The notes beneath the pieces were generated by a model. That model ran no database searches. It worked only from the letters and a program-made list of their open reading frames with translations, and was not told where the DNA came from. Positions 29,796-37,570 of a DNA stretch of 64,000 nt are shown piece by piece. The stretch is from the NCBI RefSeq assembly GCF_006337105.1, contig NZ_CP040871.1, forward strand, positions 2,941,998 through 3,005,997. Reading direction: 5' to 3'. Numbering within the stretch: the stretch's first letter is position 1; every line of letters begins with the position of its first letter. The stretch is from Thermomonas aquatica. Lineage in GTDB: Bacteria; Pseudomonadota; Gammaproteobacteria; Xanthomonadales; Xanthomonadaceae. Both the position numbers and the translations under genes were made by a program.

Positions 29796-30749
29796 ATGGC
29801 CAGCCAGATACCGACCCTCGACATCCGCCGTTTCACCCATCCCTCGTCGCCGCAGGACCGCCAGGCCTTCATCGACGAACTCGGCGCGGCCTACCGCGAA
29901 TGGGGCTTCGCCGGGATCCGCAACCACGGCATCCCGCAGGCGCAGATCGACGAGGCGTACGAGACCTTCCGCAAGTTCTTCGCCTTGCCCGAGGACACCA
30001 AGAAGCGCTACCACGTGCCCGGCGGCGGCGGCGCGCGCGGCTATACCGCGTTCGGGGTGGAAACCGCGAAGGGCGCGAAGTATTCCGACCTCAAGGAGTT
30101 CTGGCACATCGGCCGCGAGATCCCGCGCGACTCCAGGTACGCGAACGACATGCCGGAGAACCTGTGGCCGCAGGAACTGCCCGAGTTCAAGCGCGTCGGC
30201 TACGGCCTGTACCAGGCGCTGGACGAACTGGGCTCGCAGGTCCTGCGCGCGCTGGCGCTGCACATCGACCTGCCGGAGGACTACTTCGCCGACAAGACCG
30301 ATTCCGGCAACTCGATCCTGCGCCCGATCCACTATCCGCCGATCACCACCGACGACATCCCCAACGTGCGCGCCGGCGCGCACGAGGACATCAACCTGAT
30401 CACCCTGCTGGTGGGCGCCAGCGCCGCCGGCCTGGAAGTGCTGTCGAAGAAGGGCGACTGGGTGCCGTTCACCTCCGATGCCGACACCATCGTCGTGAAC
30501 ATCGGCGACATGCTGCAGCGGCTGACCAACCACGTGTACCCGTCGACCACCCACCGGGTGGTCAATCCGCCGGGCGAGCAGGCGCGCCAGCCGCGTTATT
30601 CGGTGCCGTTCTTCCTGCACCCGAACCCGGATTTCCTGATCGACGTGCTGCCGTCCACGATCACCGCGGACAATCCCAGCCGCTATCCGGAGCCGATCAC
30701 CGCGCAGGGCTACCTCGAGGAACGGCTGCGCGAGATCAAGCTGAAGTGA
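29796..30749 (+). CDS. Isopenicillin N synthase-like 2-oxoglutarate/Fe(II) dioxygenase
   Basis: The product has 317 residues. The N-terminal DIOX_N domain (IPTLDIRRF, EWGFAGIRNHGIP) is followed by the double-stranded beta-helix with Fe ligands in AHEDINL near residue 196 (HxD) and STTHRVVN near 251, and the RYS motif near 268 that binds 2-oxoglutarate. It is soluble. Members act in small-molecule hydroxylation or desaturation, and the substrate is not deducible. It stands alone between glmM and a convergent DUF6445 gene. Confidence 0.9.
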   Translation: MASQIPTLDIRRFTHPSSPQDRQAFIDELGAAYREWGFAGIRNHGIPQAQIDEAYETFRKFFALPEDTKKRYHVPGGGGARGYTAFGVETAKGAKYSDLKEFWHIGREIPRDSRYANDMPENLWPQELPEFKRVGYGLYQALDELGSQVLRALALHIDLPEDYFADKTDSGNSILRPIHYPPITTDDIPNVRAGAHEDINLITLLVGASAAGLEVLSKKGDWVPFTSDADTIVVNIGDMLQRLTNHVYPSTTHRVVNPPGEQARQPRYSVPFFLHPNPDFLIDVLPSTITADNPSRYPEPITAQGYLEERLREIKLK

Positions 30750-30757
30750 ACCGCCGG

Positions 30758-30775
30758 GGCCGCCGCAAGGCGGCC
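30758..30775. terminator. Hairpin between two convergent dioxygenase-type genes
   Basis: GGCCGCC-GCAA-GGCGGCC gives a 7-bp stem with a GNRA loop, 9 bp after the rightward stop codon and shortly before the leftward one. There is only a short CTTC tail, so termination is probable but weak in form. Confidence 0.5.
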
Positions 30776-30792
30776 TTCGCGCATGGCTGCGG

Positions 30793-31467
30793 CTAGGCGC
30801 CCATCCAGAAGAACACCGCCGCCATCCGCTCGTCGGCGAGCACTTCGCCGCAATAGGCGGTGGCGCTGTGGATCATCGCCGCGCTGTAGACCAGCAGGCG
30901 GTTGAAGCGGTTCGGCACGCGCACGTCCTCCACGAACGCGTCCGGCGGCACGAAGCGGGTGCCCAATGCGTCGACCAGCGTGTTGTGCGGCTTGTTCACC
31001 GTGTTGCCGCCGAGCTGGCCGCTGGGCATGCGCTGGCGATAGAAGCTGGTGCCGCAATCCTGCGGCGCGTCGGGCGTGAGGTAGAGCACGCCGGCATAGC
31101 GGCACAGCGCGCGCGAATCGGTGTGCGGGCGCGCACCCGCCTCGCGTTCGCCGACGACCTGCACGCAGTTGTGGTTGAGCGTCTTGCCGTCGGGGGTGTT
31201 TTGCACCCACAACCGCTTCATGCCGGTGGCGGCGCGCACCCGGCCTTCGACCAGCGACAGTTCGTCCGCTTCCAGCGCCGGCAACGCGCGGCGCCCGGGC
31301 CAGCTCTCGCCGGTATGCGGGAAGCCCAGCGCCCAGTCCTGCTTGGCCATGCAGCGTTCGCGCACGTCGCCCGCGTTCGGCAGGACGTCGTCGAACACCC
31401 AGTAGTCGCGCCCTTCGGTGGGCTTGCGGTAGGGCAGGATGCGCAGGGGCGGCAAGGGGCGGTTCAT
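30793..31467 (-). CDS. DUF6445 family protein (putative 2-oxoglutarate/Fe oxygenase fold)
   Basis: The product has 224 residues. The core resembles the 2OG-Fe(II) fold: ARPHTDSRALCRYAGVLYLTP near residue 112 (HxD), a CGTSFYR strand near 138, and LLVYSAAMIHSATAY near 191 with a distal His. This matches DUF6445 proteins, common in xanthomonads and without known function. No signal peptide is seen. It is divergent from tpiA and convergent with another dioxygenase-type gene. The family call is good; activity is inferred only from motifs. Confidence 0.75.
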   Translation of the reverse strand: MNRPLPPLRILPYRKPTEGRDYWVFDDVLPNAGDVRERCMAKQDWALGFPHTGESWPGRRALPALEADELSLVEGRVRAATGMKRLWVQNTPDGKTLNHNCVQVVGEREAGARPHTDSRALCRYAGVLYLTPDAPQDCGTSFYRQRMPSGQLGGNTVNKPHNTLVDALGTRFVPPDAFVEDVRVPNRFNRLLVYSAAMIHSATAYCGEVLADERMAAVFFWMGA

Positions 31468-31501
31468 CGCGCGACTATAACGGCCCGCCGCCGCCGGTTG
31501 C

Positions 31502-31507
31502 TAAACT
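31502..31507 (+). promoter_or_regulatory. Candidate -10 element (TAAACT) for tpiA
   Basis: TAAACT lies 26 bp before the tpiA ATG in the short divergent gap with the DUF6445 gene. The -35 region is not clear. Confidence 0.4.
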
Positions 31508-31533
31508 TGCGCATCACACGCTGGGAGCCGCGC

Positions 31534-32286
31534 ATGCGCCGCAAGATCGTCGCCGGGAACTGGAAACTGCATGGCGATCGCGCCTTCGCCCACGGCTTGC
31601 TGGATGCCGTGGCATCCGCGCCGGCCGCGGCGGGCGTCGAACTGGTGATCCTGCCGCCGCTGCCCTACCTCTGCGAGCTGATCTCGCAATTCGCCAGGCG
31701 CGGGCTGGATTTCGGCGCGCAGGACGTCAGCGCCAATGCCAAGGGCGCCTATACCGGCGAGGTTTCGGCCTCGATGCTGGTCGATATCGGGGCGAAGTAC
31801 GGCCTGGTCGGCCATTCCGAGCGCCGCCAGCACCACCGGGAAACCAGCGAGCTGGTGGCGGCCAAGTTCGTCGCCGCCAAGAACGCCGGCCTGGCCCCGA
31901 TCGTGTGCGTGGGCGAATCCCTGCACGAGCGCGAGGCAGGGCAGACCGAGTGGCGGATCGAGGAGCAGTTGCAGGCCGTGTTCGACGCCGCGGGCCCGCA
32001 GGCGTTCGCCGGGGCGGTCATCGCCTACGAACCGGTCTGGGCGATCGGGACCGGCCGGACCGCCAGCCCGGAACAGGCGCAGGAGGTGCATGCGTTCATC
32101 CGTGGCGAGGTGGCCGCGCGCGATGCTACAATCGCCGGCTCGCTGCCGATCCTGTACGGCGGCAGCGTGAAGCCCGACAACGCGGCCAGCCTGTTCGCCC
32201 AGGCCGACGTCGACGGCGGGCTGATCGGCGGCGCCTCGCTCGTCGCCGCGGATTTCCTGGCCATCGCGTCCGCCGCGGCGGCCTGA
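31534..32286 (+). CDS. tpiA: Triosephosphate isomerase
   Basis: TpiA interconverts dihydroxyacetone phosphate and glyceraldehyde-3-phosphate in glycolysis. The 250-residue protein has GNWKLHG near residue 9 (catalytic Lys), VGHSERR near 91 (catalytic His), AYEPVWAIGTG near 165 (catalytic Glu) and the phosphate loop LYGGSVKPDNA near 208. It is followed 28 bp later by secG, a widely conserved arrangement. Confidence 0.98.
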   Translation: MRRKIVAGNWKLHGDRAFAHGLLDAVASAPAAAGVELVILPPLPYLCELISQFARRGLDFGAQDVSANAKGAYTGEVSASMLVDIGAKYGLVGHSERRQHHRETSELVAAKFVAAKNAGLAPIVCVGESLHEREAGQTEWRIEEQLQAVFDAAGPQAFAGAVIAYEPVWAIGTGRTASPEQAQEVHAFIRGEVAARDATIAGSLPILYGGSVKPDNAASLFAQADVDGGLIGGASLVAADFLAIASAAAA

Positions 32287-32314
32287 CCCAAATACAAGAC
32301 GGATACGAATCACG

Positions 32315-32761
32315 ATGTGGCTGCAACTTGTAAACGTGCTGTACGTGCTGGTGGCGATCGCCATGATCGGCCTGATCCTGATGCAGCGCGGTGCCGGTGC
32401 GCAGGCGGGTTCGGGCTTCGGCGGCGGCGCGTCGGCCACCGTGTTCGGCTCGCGCGGCGCATCGAACTTCCTGACCAAGAGCACCAAGTGGCTGGCGATC
32501 ATGTTCTTCGCCATCAGCCTGGGCATGGCCGTCTACGCCAGCAAGATGGCCCGTCAAGGCGGCGCCACGCCGGCCGCGGCGGATCTTGGCGTGATGGGCC
32601 AGCAGGCGCCCGCCGCGCCGGCACAGCAAGTGCCGACCGCGCAGGTGCCGGCCGCCGCCCCGGCGCAACAGCCGGCCGCGCCGGTCTCCGCGCCGCAGTA
32701 CGCCCAGCAGCCTGCCGCTGCTGCGCCGGCCGCCGAACAGGCACCTGCCCCGGCCAAGTAA
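32315..32761 (+). CDS. secG: Preprotein translocase subunit SecG
   Basis: SecG is the small stimulatory subunit of the SecYEG channel. The 148-residue product has two transmembrane helices (about 2-22 and 54-74) separated by the conserved LMQRGAGAQAGSGFGGGASATVFGSRG loop. A long Ala/Pro/Gln-rich cytoplasmic tail makes it longer than the 110-residue E. coli protein; such tails are usual in xanthomonads. It lies just before tRNA-Leu. Confidence 0.95.
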   Translation: MWLQLVNVLYVLVAIAMIGLILMQRGAGAQAGSGFGGGASATVFGSRGASNFLTKSTKWLAIMFFAISLGMAVYASKMARQGGATPAAADLGVMGQQAPAAPAQQVPTAQVPAAAPAQQPAAPVSAPQYAQQPAAAAPAAEQAPAPAK

Positions 32762-32801
32762 TCGGATTTACAATGTTCTCGCGGCGCGAGCCGCAACACC
32801 T

Positions 32802-32886
32802 GCCCAGGTGGCGGAATTGGTAGACGCACTACCTTGAGGTGGTAGCGATTTAGGTCGTAGGGGTTCGAGTCCCCTCTTGGGCACCA
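32802..32886 (+). tRNA. tRNA-Leu (anticodon GAG)
   Basis: The 85-nt gene folds as a class II tRNA. Acceptor arms are GCCCAGG and CTTGGGC with an encoded CCA. The anticodon loop is CTTGAGG in the ACTAC/GTAGC-type stem. There is a long variable arm and a T-arm GGGG-TTCGAGT-CCCC. It follows secG; a possible -10 (TACAAT) lies at 32769-32774. In related genomes the nuo operon often follows this tRNA, which is not the case here. Confidence 0.96.
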
Positions 32887-32898
32887 TACAAAACGAGA

Positions 32899-32922
32899 AG
32901 CCCGCCGCAAGGCGGGCTTTTT
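32899..32922 (+). terminator. Rho-independent terminator after tRNA-Leu
   Basis: AGCCCGCC-GCAA-GGCGGGCT is a perfect 8-bp stem with a GNRA loop followed by TTTTGTT, starting 12 bp after the tRNA CCA. Confidence 0.9.
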
Positions 32923-32964
32923 GTTGCGGTTCGAGTCCCGATGGCGACTCCAGGCCCGCGGGTT

Positions 32965-33399
32965 TCACTCCGCCTGCTCGAACTCGTCTTCCGGCAAGGC
33001 CAGGAAGGCCCAGAACGGGATCTCCCGCCGGGCCCAGTCGGACACCGCTTCGTCAAGGATTTCCAGCAGGGTGTCGAAGCTGGTTTCGTCGGCGTCGCGC
33101 AGTTCGGCGGCGGCATCGAACAGCAAGGCGTAGCCGGGCGCGGGCAGCCAGGACAGGTCGCGCAGGCGGTCGCTGGCGGCATCCCAGTTGCGGCCGCTGC
33201 CGGCGGGGAAGTCCAGTGCGGTGGCCAGCCGCAGCATCAGCGTCGCCTTGTCGGCGCAGCCGCGCAGGTCGATGCGGCGGCTCAGCAGGCCGGCGTCGCG
33301 GCTCGCCATGCCGAGCGTCGCGATGTCGTCGCTGGTGACGAAGAACACGCCGGCGCGGGCCGCATCGTCCAGGCCCAGGTCGAAACCGGAATCGGTCAC
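32965..33399 (-). CDS. Barstar-family RNase inhibitor
   Basis: The product has 144 residues. The C-terminal 100 residues fit barstar: RIDLRGCADKATLMLRLATALDFP, then NWDAASDRLRDLSWLP near residue 75, and a final acidic helix and strand (FDTLLEILDEAV, PFWAFLALPEDEFEQAE). About 35 extra residues precede the domain. A GTG at 33399 overlaps the stop of the upstream RNase gene (GTGA), so inhibitor and nuclease are co-translated. It should bind and block the neighbouring enzyme in the cytosol. Confidence 0.87.
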   Translation of the reverse strand: MTDSGFDLGLDDAARAGVFFVTSDDIATLGMASRDAGLLSRRIDLRGCADKATLMLRLATALDFPAGSGRNWDAASDRLRDLSWLPAPGYALLFDAAAELRDADETSFDTLLEILDEAVSDWARREIPFWAFLALPEDEFEQAE

Positions 33400-33887
33400 T
33401 GCAGGCCTCCCGCGACATCGAAGCGGCGGAAACTGTCGTAGTGGTCGTCGCTGTAGTACCACTCGCCGGGCGGGTCGCCGCCGGTGACGATCCGGCGCGC
33501 ACCGCGATGTTCCACGCCGGGCGTGTCGACGGTGTATTCGCGGTACCAGCCGCGCGGCTTGCGCGGCAGGCGGCCCTCGCGGTTGCCGAACACGCTGCCG
33601 TCCTGGCGATGCGGGAACGGGCCGCCGCGCCGGATCATGGCGATGGTGGCGTGCGCTTCGGCCGGCAGGAAACCCGGGAGCGCCGTTTCCGCCTCGACCG
33701 GCTTCGCCGATGGCGAAGCATCCGCCATCGGCGGCAGGGCGATGTCATTGCCGGGAAGCGCGTGGACGGTGTCGCCGGCGGGGGCGGGAGGAAGCGCTTG
33801 CGGGCGCGGCCACATGAGCCAGCCGCCGGCCAGCACGACCGCGAGCAGCAGCCAGGGAATCCAGTTGTTCGGGTTGCGGTTGCGCAT
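33396..33887 (-). CDS. Guanyl-specific ribonuclease (barnase/RNase Sa type) with N-terminal membrane anchor
   Basis: The product has 163 residues: an uncleaved-looking anchor (about 9-26, WIPWLLLAVVLAGGWLMW), a Pro-rich spacer, then an RNase N1/T1-family domain from about 72. It closely follows Streptomyces RNase Sa in pattern (GGPFP, DGSVFGNREGRLP, YREYTVDTPG). Expected catalytic residues are Glu117, Arg132 and His149 (DDHYDSF). The active site would lie in the periplasm or outside. The barstar-family gene downstream overlaps it by 4 bp. Confidence 0.9.
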   Translation of the reverse strand: MRNRNPNNWIPWLLLAVVLAGGWLMWPRPQALPPAPAGDTVHALPGNDIALPPMADASPSAKPVEAETALPGFLPAEAHATIAMIRRGGPFPHRQDGSVFGNREGRLPRKPRGWYREYTVDTPGVEHRGARRIVTGGDPPGEWYYSDDHYDSFRRFDVAGGLQ

Positions 33888-33890
33888 CGA

Positions 33891-34139
33891 TCAGTCGTGC
33901 CGGATCTCGAAGGGTGGGTGTTCGTTCAACGTGCCGTCCGCTTCCAGCACGCCGAAGGTCTTGCGGTCGCCGTCGAACACGACCGGGATCGATGGCTGGA
34001 ACAGCGGGTGGCGGATGAATTTCAGCGACCATCCGTAGCGCTCCAGCGCGTCCAGCGTCTCCTGCTGCGCTTCGTTGAGCTCGGCGCGCATTTCGCGCGC
34101 GCGATGGTGCTCGTCCTTGCGTCGTTCGGACTGAGGCAT
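33891..34139 (-). CDS. Small conserved protein of unknown function
   Basis: The 82-residue product is highly charged at the start (MPQSERRKDEHHRAREMRAELNEAQQ, probably helical). A compact C-terminal part follows (ERYGWSLKFIRHPLFQPSIPVVFDGDRKTFGVLEADGTLNEHPPFEIRH) that looks like a small beta-rich domain. It has no signal peptide or metal motif. It ends 4 bp before the RNase gene on the same strand and may be co-transcribed with it. The family is not recognised beyond resembling conserved proteobacterial hypotheticals. Confidence 0.7.
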   Translation of the reverse strand: MPQSERRKDEHHRAREMRAELNEAQQETLDALERYGWSLKFIRHPLFQPSIPVVFDGDRKTFGVLEADGTLNEHPPFEIRHD

Positions 34140-34205
34140 GGGCCCCCCTGTGCGACATCCGGCTGGAGGCGCAGAATGGCCCCGTCCCCACGCGCATGCA
34201 AGCCC

Positions 34206-34802
34206 ATGGCCCGCGACCCACGCATCGACGCCTACATCGAACGCGCCGCGCCGTTCGCGCAGCCGATCCTGACCCGCGTGCGCGAACTGGTGCACGAGGC
34301 CTGCCCGCAGGTCGAGGAAACCATCAAGTGGGGCATGCCGACCTTCGTGCATGCCGGCGGCATCCTGTGCGGGATGGCGGCGTTCAAGCAGCACGCCTCG
34401 TTCGGGTTCTGGAAGCATGCGCTGGTGGTGGGCGACGGCTCGCCGCGCGATGGCATGGGCAGCTACGGCAAGATGGTCACGATCAAGGACCTGCCGCCGA
34501 AGAAGACCCTGCTCGCGCATGTCAAGAAGGCGATGAAGCTCAACGAGGACGGGGTGAAGGCGCCGGTGCGCAAGTCTGCGCCGAAGCCACCGCCACAGGC
34601 GCCGGACGACCTCGTCGCCGCGTTGAAGAAGGACAAGGCCGCGCAGGCGACCTTCGATGGGTTCCCGCCCGGCTGCAAGCGCGAGTACATCGAGTGGATC
34701 GTCGAGGCCAAGCGCGAGGACACCCGCGCCAAGCGATTGGCGCAGGCGGTCGAGTGGATGGCCGAAGGCAAGCGCCGCAACTGGAAGTACGAGAACTGCT
34801 GA
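34206..34802 (+). CDS. YdeI-type DUF1801/OmdA domain protein
   Basis: The product has 198 residues. The N-terminal DUF1801 (YdhG-like) domain has VHEACPQVEETIKWGMPTFVH near residue 24 and MAAFKQHASFGFW near 50. The C-terminal OmdA domain has KREYIEWIVEAKREDTRAKRLAQAVEWMAEGKRRNWKYE from about 158. YdeI-family proteins are linked to antimicrobial-peptide tolerance in some bacteria, but the mechanism is unclear. It is cytosolic by sequence and divergent from the 82-residue gene. Confidence 0.85.
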   Translation: MARDPRIDAYIERAAPFAQPILTRVRELVHEACPQVEETIKWGMPTFVHAGGILCGMAAFKQHASFGFWKHALVVGDGSPRDGMGSYGKMVTIKDLPPKKTLLAHVKKAMKLNEDGVKAPVRKSAPKPPPQAPDDLVAALKKDKAAQATFDGFPPGCKREYIEWIVEAKREDTRAKRLAQAVEWMAEGKRRNWKYENC

Positions 34803-34808
34803 TCGCCC

Positions 34809-35654
34809 TCAGCGGGCGAACGCGAGACGCACGTACAGGCCGAAGTGGTCGCTGGGCCAGACGCCGGGCGCGCCTTCCCGATCCAGCACGATGCGGGCTT
34901 CGAGTGGCTTCAGCGGCCCGCGTTGCAGGTACACGTGGTCGATGCGGCGGGCATCGTCCGGGAAGTAATGCGGATTGAGGGTCGGCCGCGGGTCCGCGCG
35001 ACCATGCAGGGTGTCGAACGCATTGTCGTGGCCGGCTTCCAGCGCGGCGAGTTCGGGCTGGCCTGAACCTGCATTGAAGTCGCCGGCCACGATCGAAGGC
35101 GCAGCGCCGGCGGTGCGCGCGATGAAGGCCTGCAGGTCGGCGAGTTGTTGCGCGCGCATGCGTCGTCCGCTGTCGTCGTCCTGGTAATTGGGGTGGGTGA
35201 CGTAGACATTGAGCGGATGCCCGCCGATGTCGATGCGTGCCCAGCCGGCGGTGCGCGAATCCTCCAGCGGTCGCAGTCTCGTCCAGTCGCGGGCCAGCAC
35301 CGGATGCCGGGTCAGGATCGCGTTCCCGTAGCGCCGCGGCCTGTCGCCGGGGTCGATCGAAATGAAGTACGCCGAATAGCCGAGCGCAGCGGCCAGGTCG
35401 TCGGCCTGGTTGCGCAGGGCCTCGTGCTGCAGGACTTCCTGCAGCACGATCGCGTCGGGTTGCAGTTCGCGCAGTTCGTCGACGATCAGGGCGCGGCGCT
35501 TCGGCCAGTCCGCCTTGTCGTGGTACAGGTTGAAGGTGACGATCCCGAACGACGGGGCGCGCGGTTCCCGGATCGTCGCGCAACCGGCGAACGCGGATGC
35601 CGCCGCCAACAGCATCGCCAGCAACCCGGTGGCGAGCGCTCGGCGGCGGTACAC
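34809..35654 (-). CDS. Exported endonuclease/exonuclease/phosphatase-family lipoprotein
   Basis: The product has 281 residues. A signal peptide with lipobox-like FAGC near residue 24 is followed by the EEP fold: VTFNLYHDKA near 39, VLQEVLQHE near 70 (metal Glu), VTHPNYQDD near 150, AGDFNAGSG near 187 (Asp/Asn) and WPSDHFGLYV near 266 (catalytic Asp-His). The substrate could be DNA, phosphoinositide-like lipids or sphingomyelin, and cannot be chosen from sequence. A GTG at 35654 lies 4 bp after the M14 gene, so the two form an operon. Confidence 0.87.
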   Translation of the reverse strand: MYRRRALATGLLAMLLAAASAFAGCATIREPRAPSFGIVTFNLYHDKADWPKRRALIVDELRELQPDAIVLQEVLQHEALRNQADDLAAALGYSAYFISIDPGDRPRRYGNAILTRHPVLARDWTRLRPLEDSRTAGWARIDIGGHPLNVYVTHPNYQDDDSGRRMRAQQLADLQAFIARTAGAAPSIVAGDFNAGSGQPELAALEAGHDNAFDTLHGRADPRPTLNPHYFPDDARRIDHVYLQRGPLKPLEARIVLDREGAPGVWPSDHFGLYVRLAFAR

Positions 35655-35658
35655 CGGC

Positions 35659-37440
35659 TTAGTCCAGCACGGTATCGGTGCGCAGCACCGGGTAGCGGTT
35701 GCTGCCCGCGTCCCATGCCGGGTGGCGTCGATAGAAGAAATCGAGGCGGGCAGCGGGGTTGCTGGCGAAGTCGGCGTCGTCCTTCAGCTTCTTTTCGAAT
35801 TCGGCTTTCAGCGCGGGGTCTTTCGCCAGCATCAACCGCGCCTGCTCTTCCGCGACGTAGCCCTCCATGTATTCCTTGCGCTCGAAGGCGTTGTTGAAAT
35901 CGCCCCAGGCCGCCATCGAGTCGGTGGCGGTCGGCTCCAGGATGTTGACCAGCAGCCGCGCATTCGCCTGCGCGATCGGCACGTACAGGGAGCCCGCGGC
36001 GACCTCCGCCGCCTGCGGCGTCCACTTGCCCGCCAGGCTGACCCGTTGGTGGCCTTCGACCGATGCCGGCGAGAACTGCGCGCTGTCGGCGATGAACGCC
36101 TGCGCCTTGCTGTCGCGCAGCGGCGCGCTCAGCACGCGGAAGCCGATGCCGTGCGCCAGCAGGTGCTTGGCCACCGCGACCGCGTACTGCCGCGGCACCA
36201 GATAACCGCCCATCGGCGCGACGATGCTGTTGCCCGGCACGATCTCGTCGCGCAGCGGGATCTTCCACACCTGCGGCTTGCGCTCGTCGTAGCGGGTCAT
36301 CGTCGCGCCGGAGATCTCCGAGGGCGTGCGGGTGTAGGCGTAGCCGAGGAAGTCGATGCTGCGCACCTGGTCGGTGGCCTTGTAGTCCAGCGGTATCGGC
36401 TGGCCGCCGAGCCTGGCCGCGCGCGCGTCCGCGTCGTGCGCGAGCTGCAGCCAACGCGGGCCGTTCGCCGCGACCAGTTCCAGCGCGTCGAGCACGGCGT
36501 TGTAAGTGGCCTTCACCCGCTCCGGATAGGTGCGCCAGGAATGGGTCTCGACCAGGATGCCGATGCGGTTGCGCAGCGGGAAATAGCCGTTGGAGAAGCG
36601 CGGCGTGCTCACGCCGTGGACGAAGCCGGAGGCCGGATTGTCGTCCTCGACGAAGCTCGGGTAGAACCCGACCGGCTTGGAACCTTGCGTCGCCAGCTTG
36701 GCGATGATGCCGTCCTTCAGGCCGTTGCCGGCCTCGCGCAGGGCCATGTCGCCGGAATTGGTGGGCTCGCCGGTGATCGAGATGTCGTGCTGGAACTTGG
36801 CGCCGTCGGTCACGTGCAGGTCCAGCATCGCCAGCGGATCCCACTGGTTGACCAGGCCGAGCATCGCCTGCATCTCGGCGCTGTCGGCCTTCACGTAGTC
36901 GCGGTTGAGGTTGTAGCGCTGCGCGGTCACGCGGAAACCCATCTGCTCGGGGCCGCGCTGGTTGGGGCGGTTCCAGGCGCGGAAATTCTCGTGGCCGTCG
37001 GCATTGAACACCGGCACGAACAGCAGCACGGCCTTGTCGAGCAGCCCCTTGCCGACCTTGCCCTGCAGCAGGTCGCGGACCAGCCAGAAGCCCGCATCCT
37101 TGCCGTCGATCTCGCCGGCGTGGATGCCGCCCTGCGCCAGCAGCACCGGCAGGCCGCGCGCCTGCGCCGCCTTCGCGTCCAGCGCGCCGCTGGTGGACAC
37201 GGCCATCGCCTTCATCGGCCGGCCCTCGGGGGTGGTGCCGAAGCTGAAGCAGCGCACTGCCTGCGGGTAGGCCGACTGGAAGCCATCGCAGAGCGCGATC
37301 ACCTCGTCGTAGCGGCCGGTCTGCCTGAAGCCGCTGCGTTCGGCGGTGGTGGCCAAGGCCGCGCTGGCGGCGGAGGCGGACGGCGCTGCGGCGAACAGCG
37401 GGCAGGCGAACAAGGTGGCGGCAAGCAAGGCGCGGCGCAT
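35659..37440 (-). CDS. Exported M14-family zinc carboxypeptidase
   Basis: The product has 593 residues. Signal peptide about 1-24. The catalytic domain carries zinc ligands in GGIHAGEIDGKD near residue 106 (HxxE) and LDLHVTDG near 205, with the catalytic Glu likely in GILVETHSW near 308. A C-terminal region of about 250 residues lacks a recognised motif. M14 enzymes remove C-terminal residues from peptides outside the cytosol. ATG 37440 starts the signal sequence directly. It is followed by the EEP lipoprotein gene. Confidence 0.92.
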   Translation of the reverse strand: MRRALLAATLFACPLFAAAPSASAASAALATTAERSGFRQTGRYDEVIALCDGFQSAYPQAVRCFSFGTTPEGRPMKAMAVSTSGALDAKAAQARGLPVLLAQGGIHAGEIDGKDAGFWLVRDLLQGKVGKGLLDKAVLLFVPVFNADGHENFRAWNRPNQRGPEQMGFRVTAQRYNLNRDYVKADSAEMQAMLGLVNQWDPLAMLDLHVTDGAKFQHDISITGEPTNSGDMALREAGNGLKDGIIAKLATQGSKPVGFYPSFVEDDNPASGFVHGVSTPRFSNGYFPLRNRIGILVETHSWRTYPERVKATYNAVLDALELVAANGPRWLQLAHDADARAARLGGQPIPLDYKATDQVRSIDFLGYAYTRTPSEISGATMTRYDERKPQVWKIPLRDEIVPGNSIVAPMGGYLVPRQYAVAVAKHLLAHGIGFRVLSAPLRDSKAQAFIADSAQFSPASVEGHQRVSLAGKWTPQAAEVAAGSLYVPIAQANARLLVNILEPTATDSMAAWGDFNNAFERKEYMEGYVAEEQARLMLAKDPALKAEFEKKLKDDADFASNPAARLDFFYRRHPAWDAGSNRYPVLRTDTVLD

Positions 37441-37570
37441 GGTCGGCAGGTCTCCGGGGGATTGGGCCGATGGTAACCGGGGCGTCGCGCGGCCGTGACT
37501 GCCCAAGGTCATGCGGCCGCGCCGATCCGGCGCATGCGAAGATGCGGCATCGCCCGCCATCGGTTCGCAC

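Noticed and set aside
32921-32956. A second tRNA gene after tRNA-Leu
   Set aside because: Only a T-arm-like 12-mer is shared; there is no acceptor, D-arm or anticodon arm.
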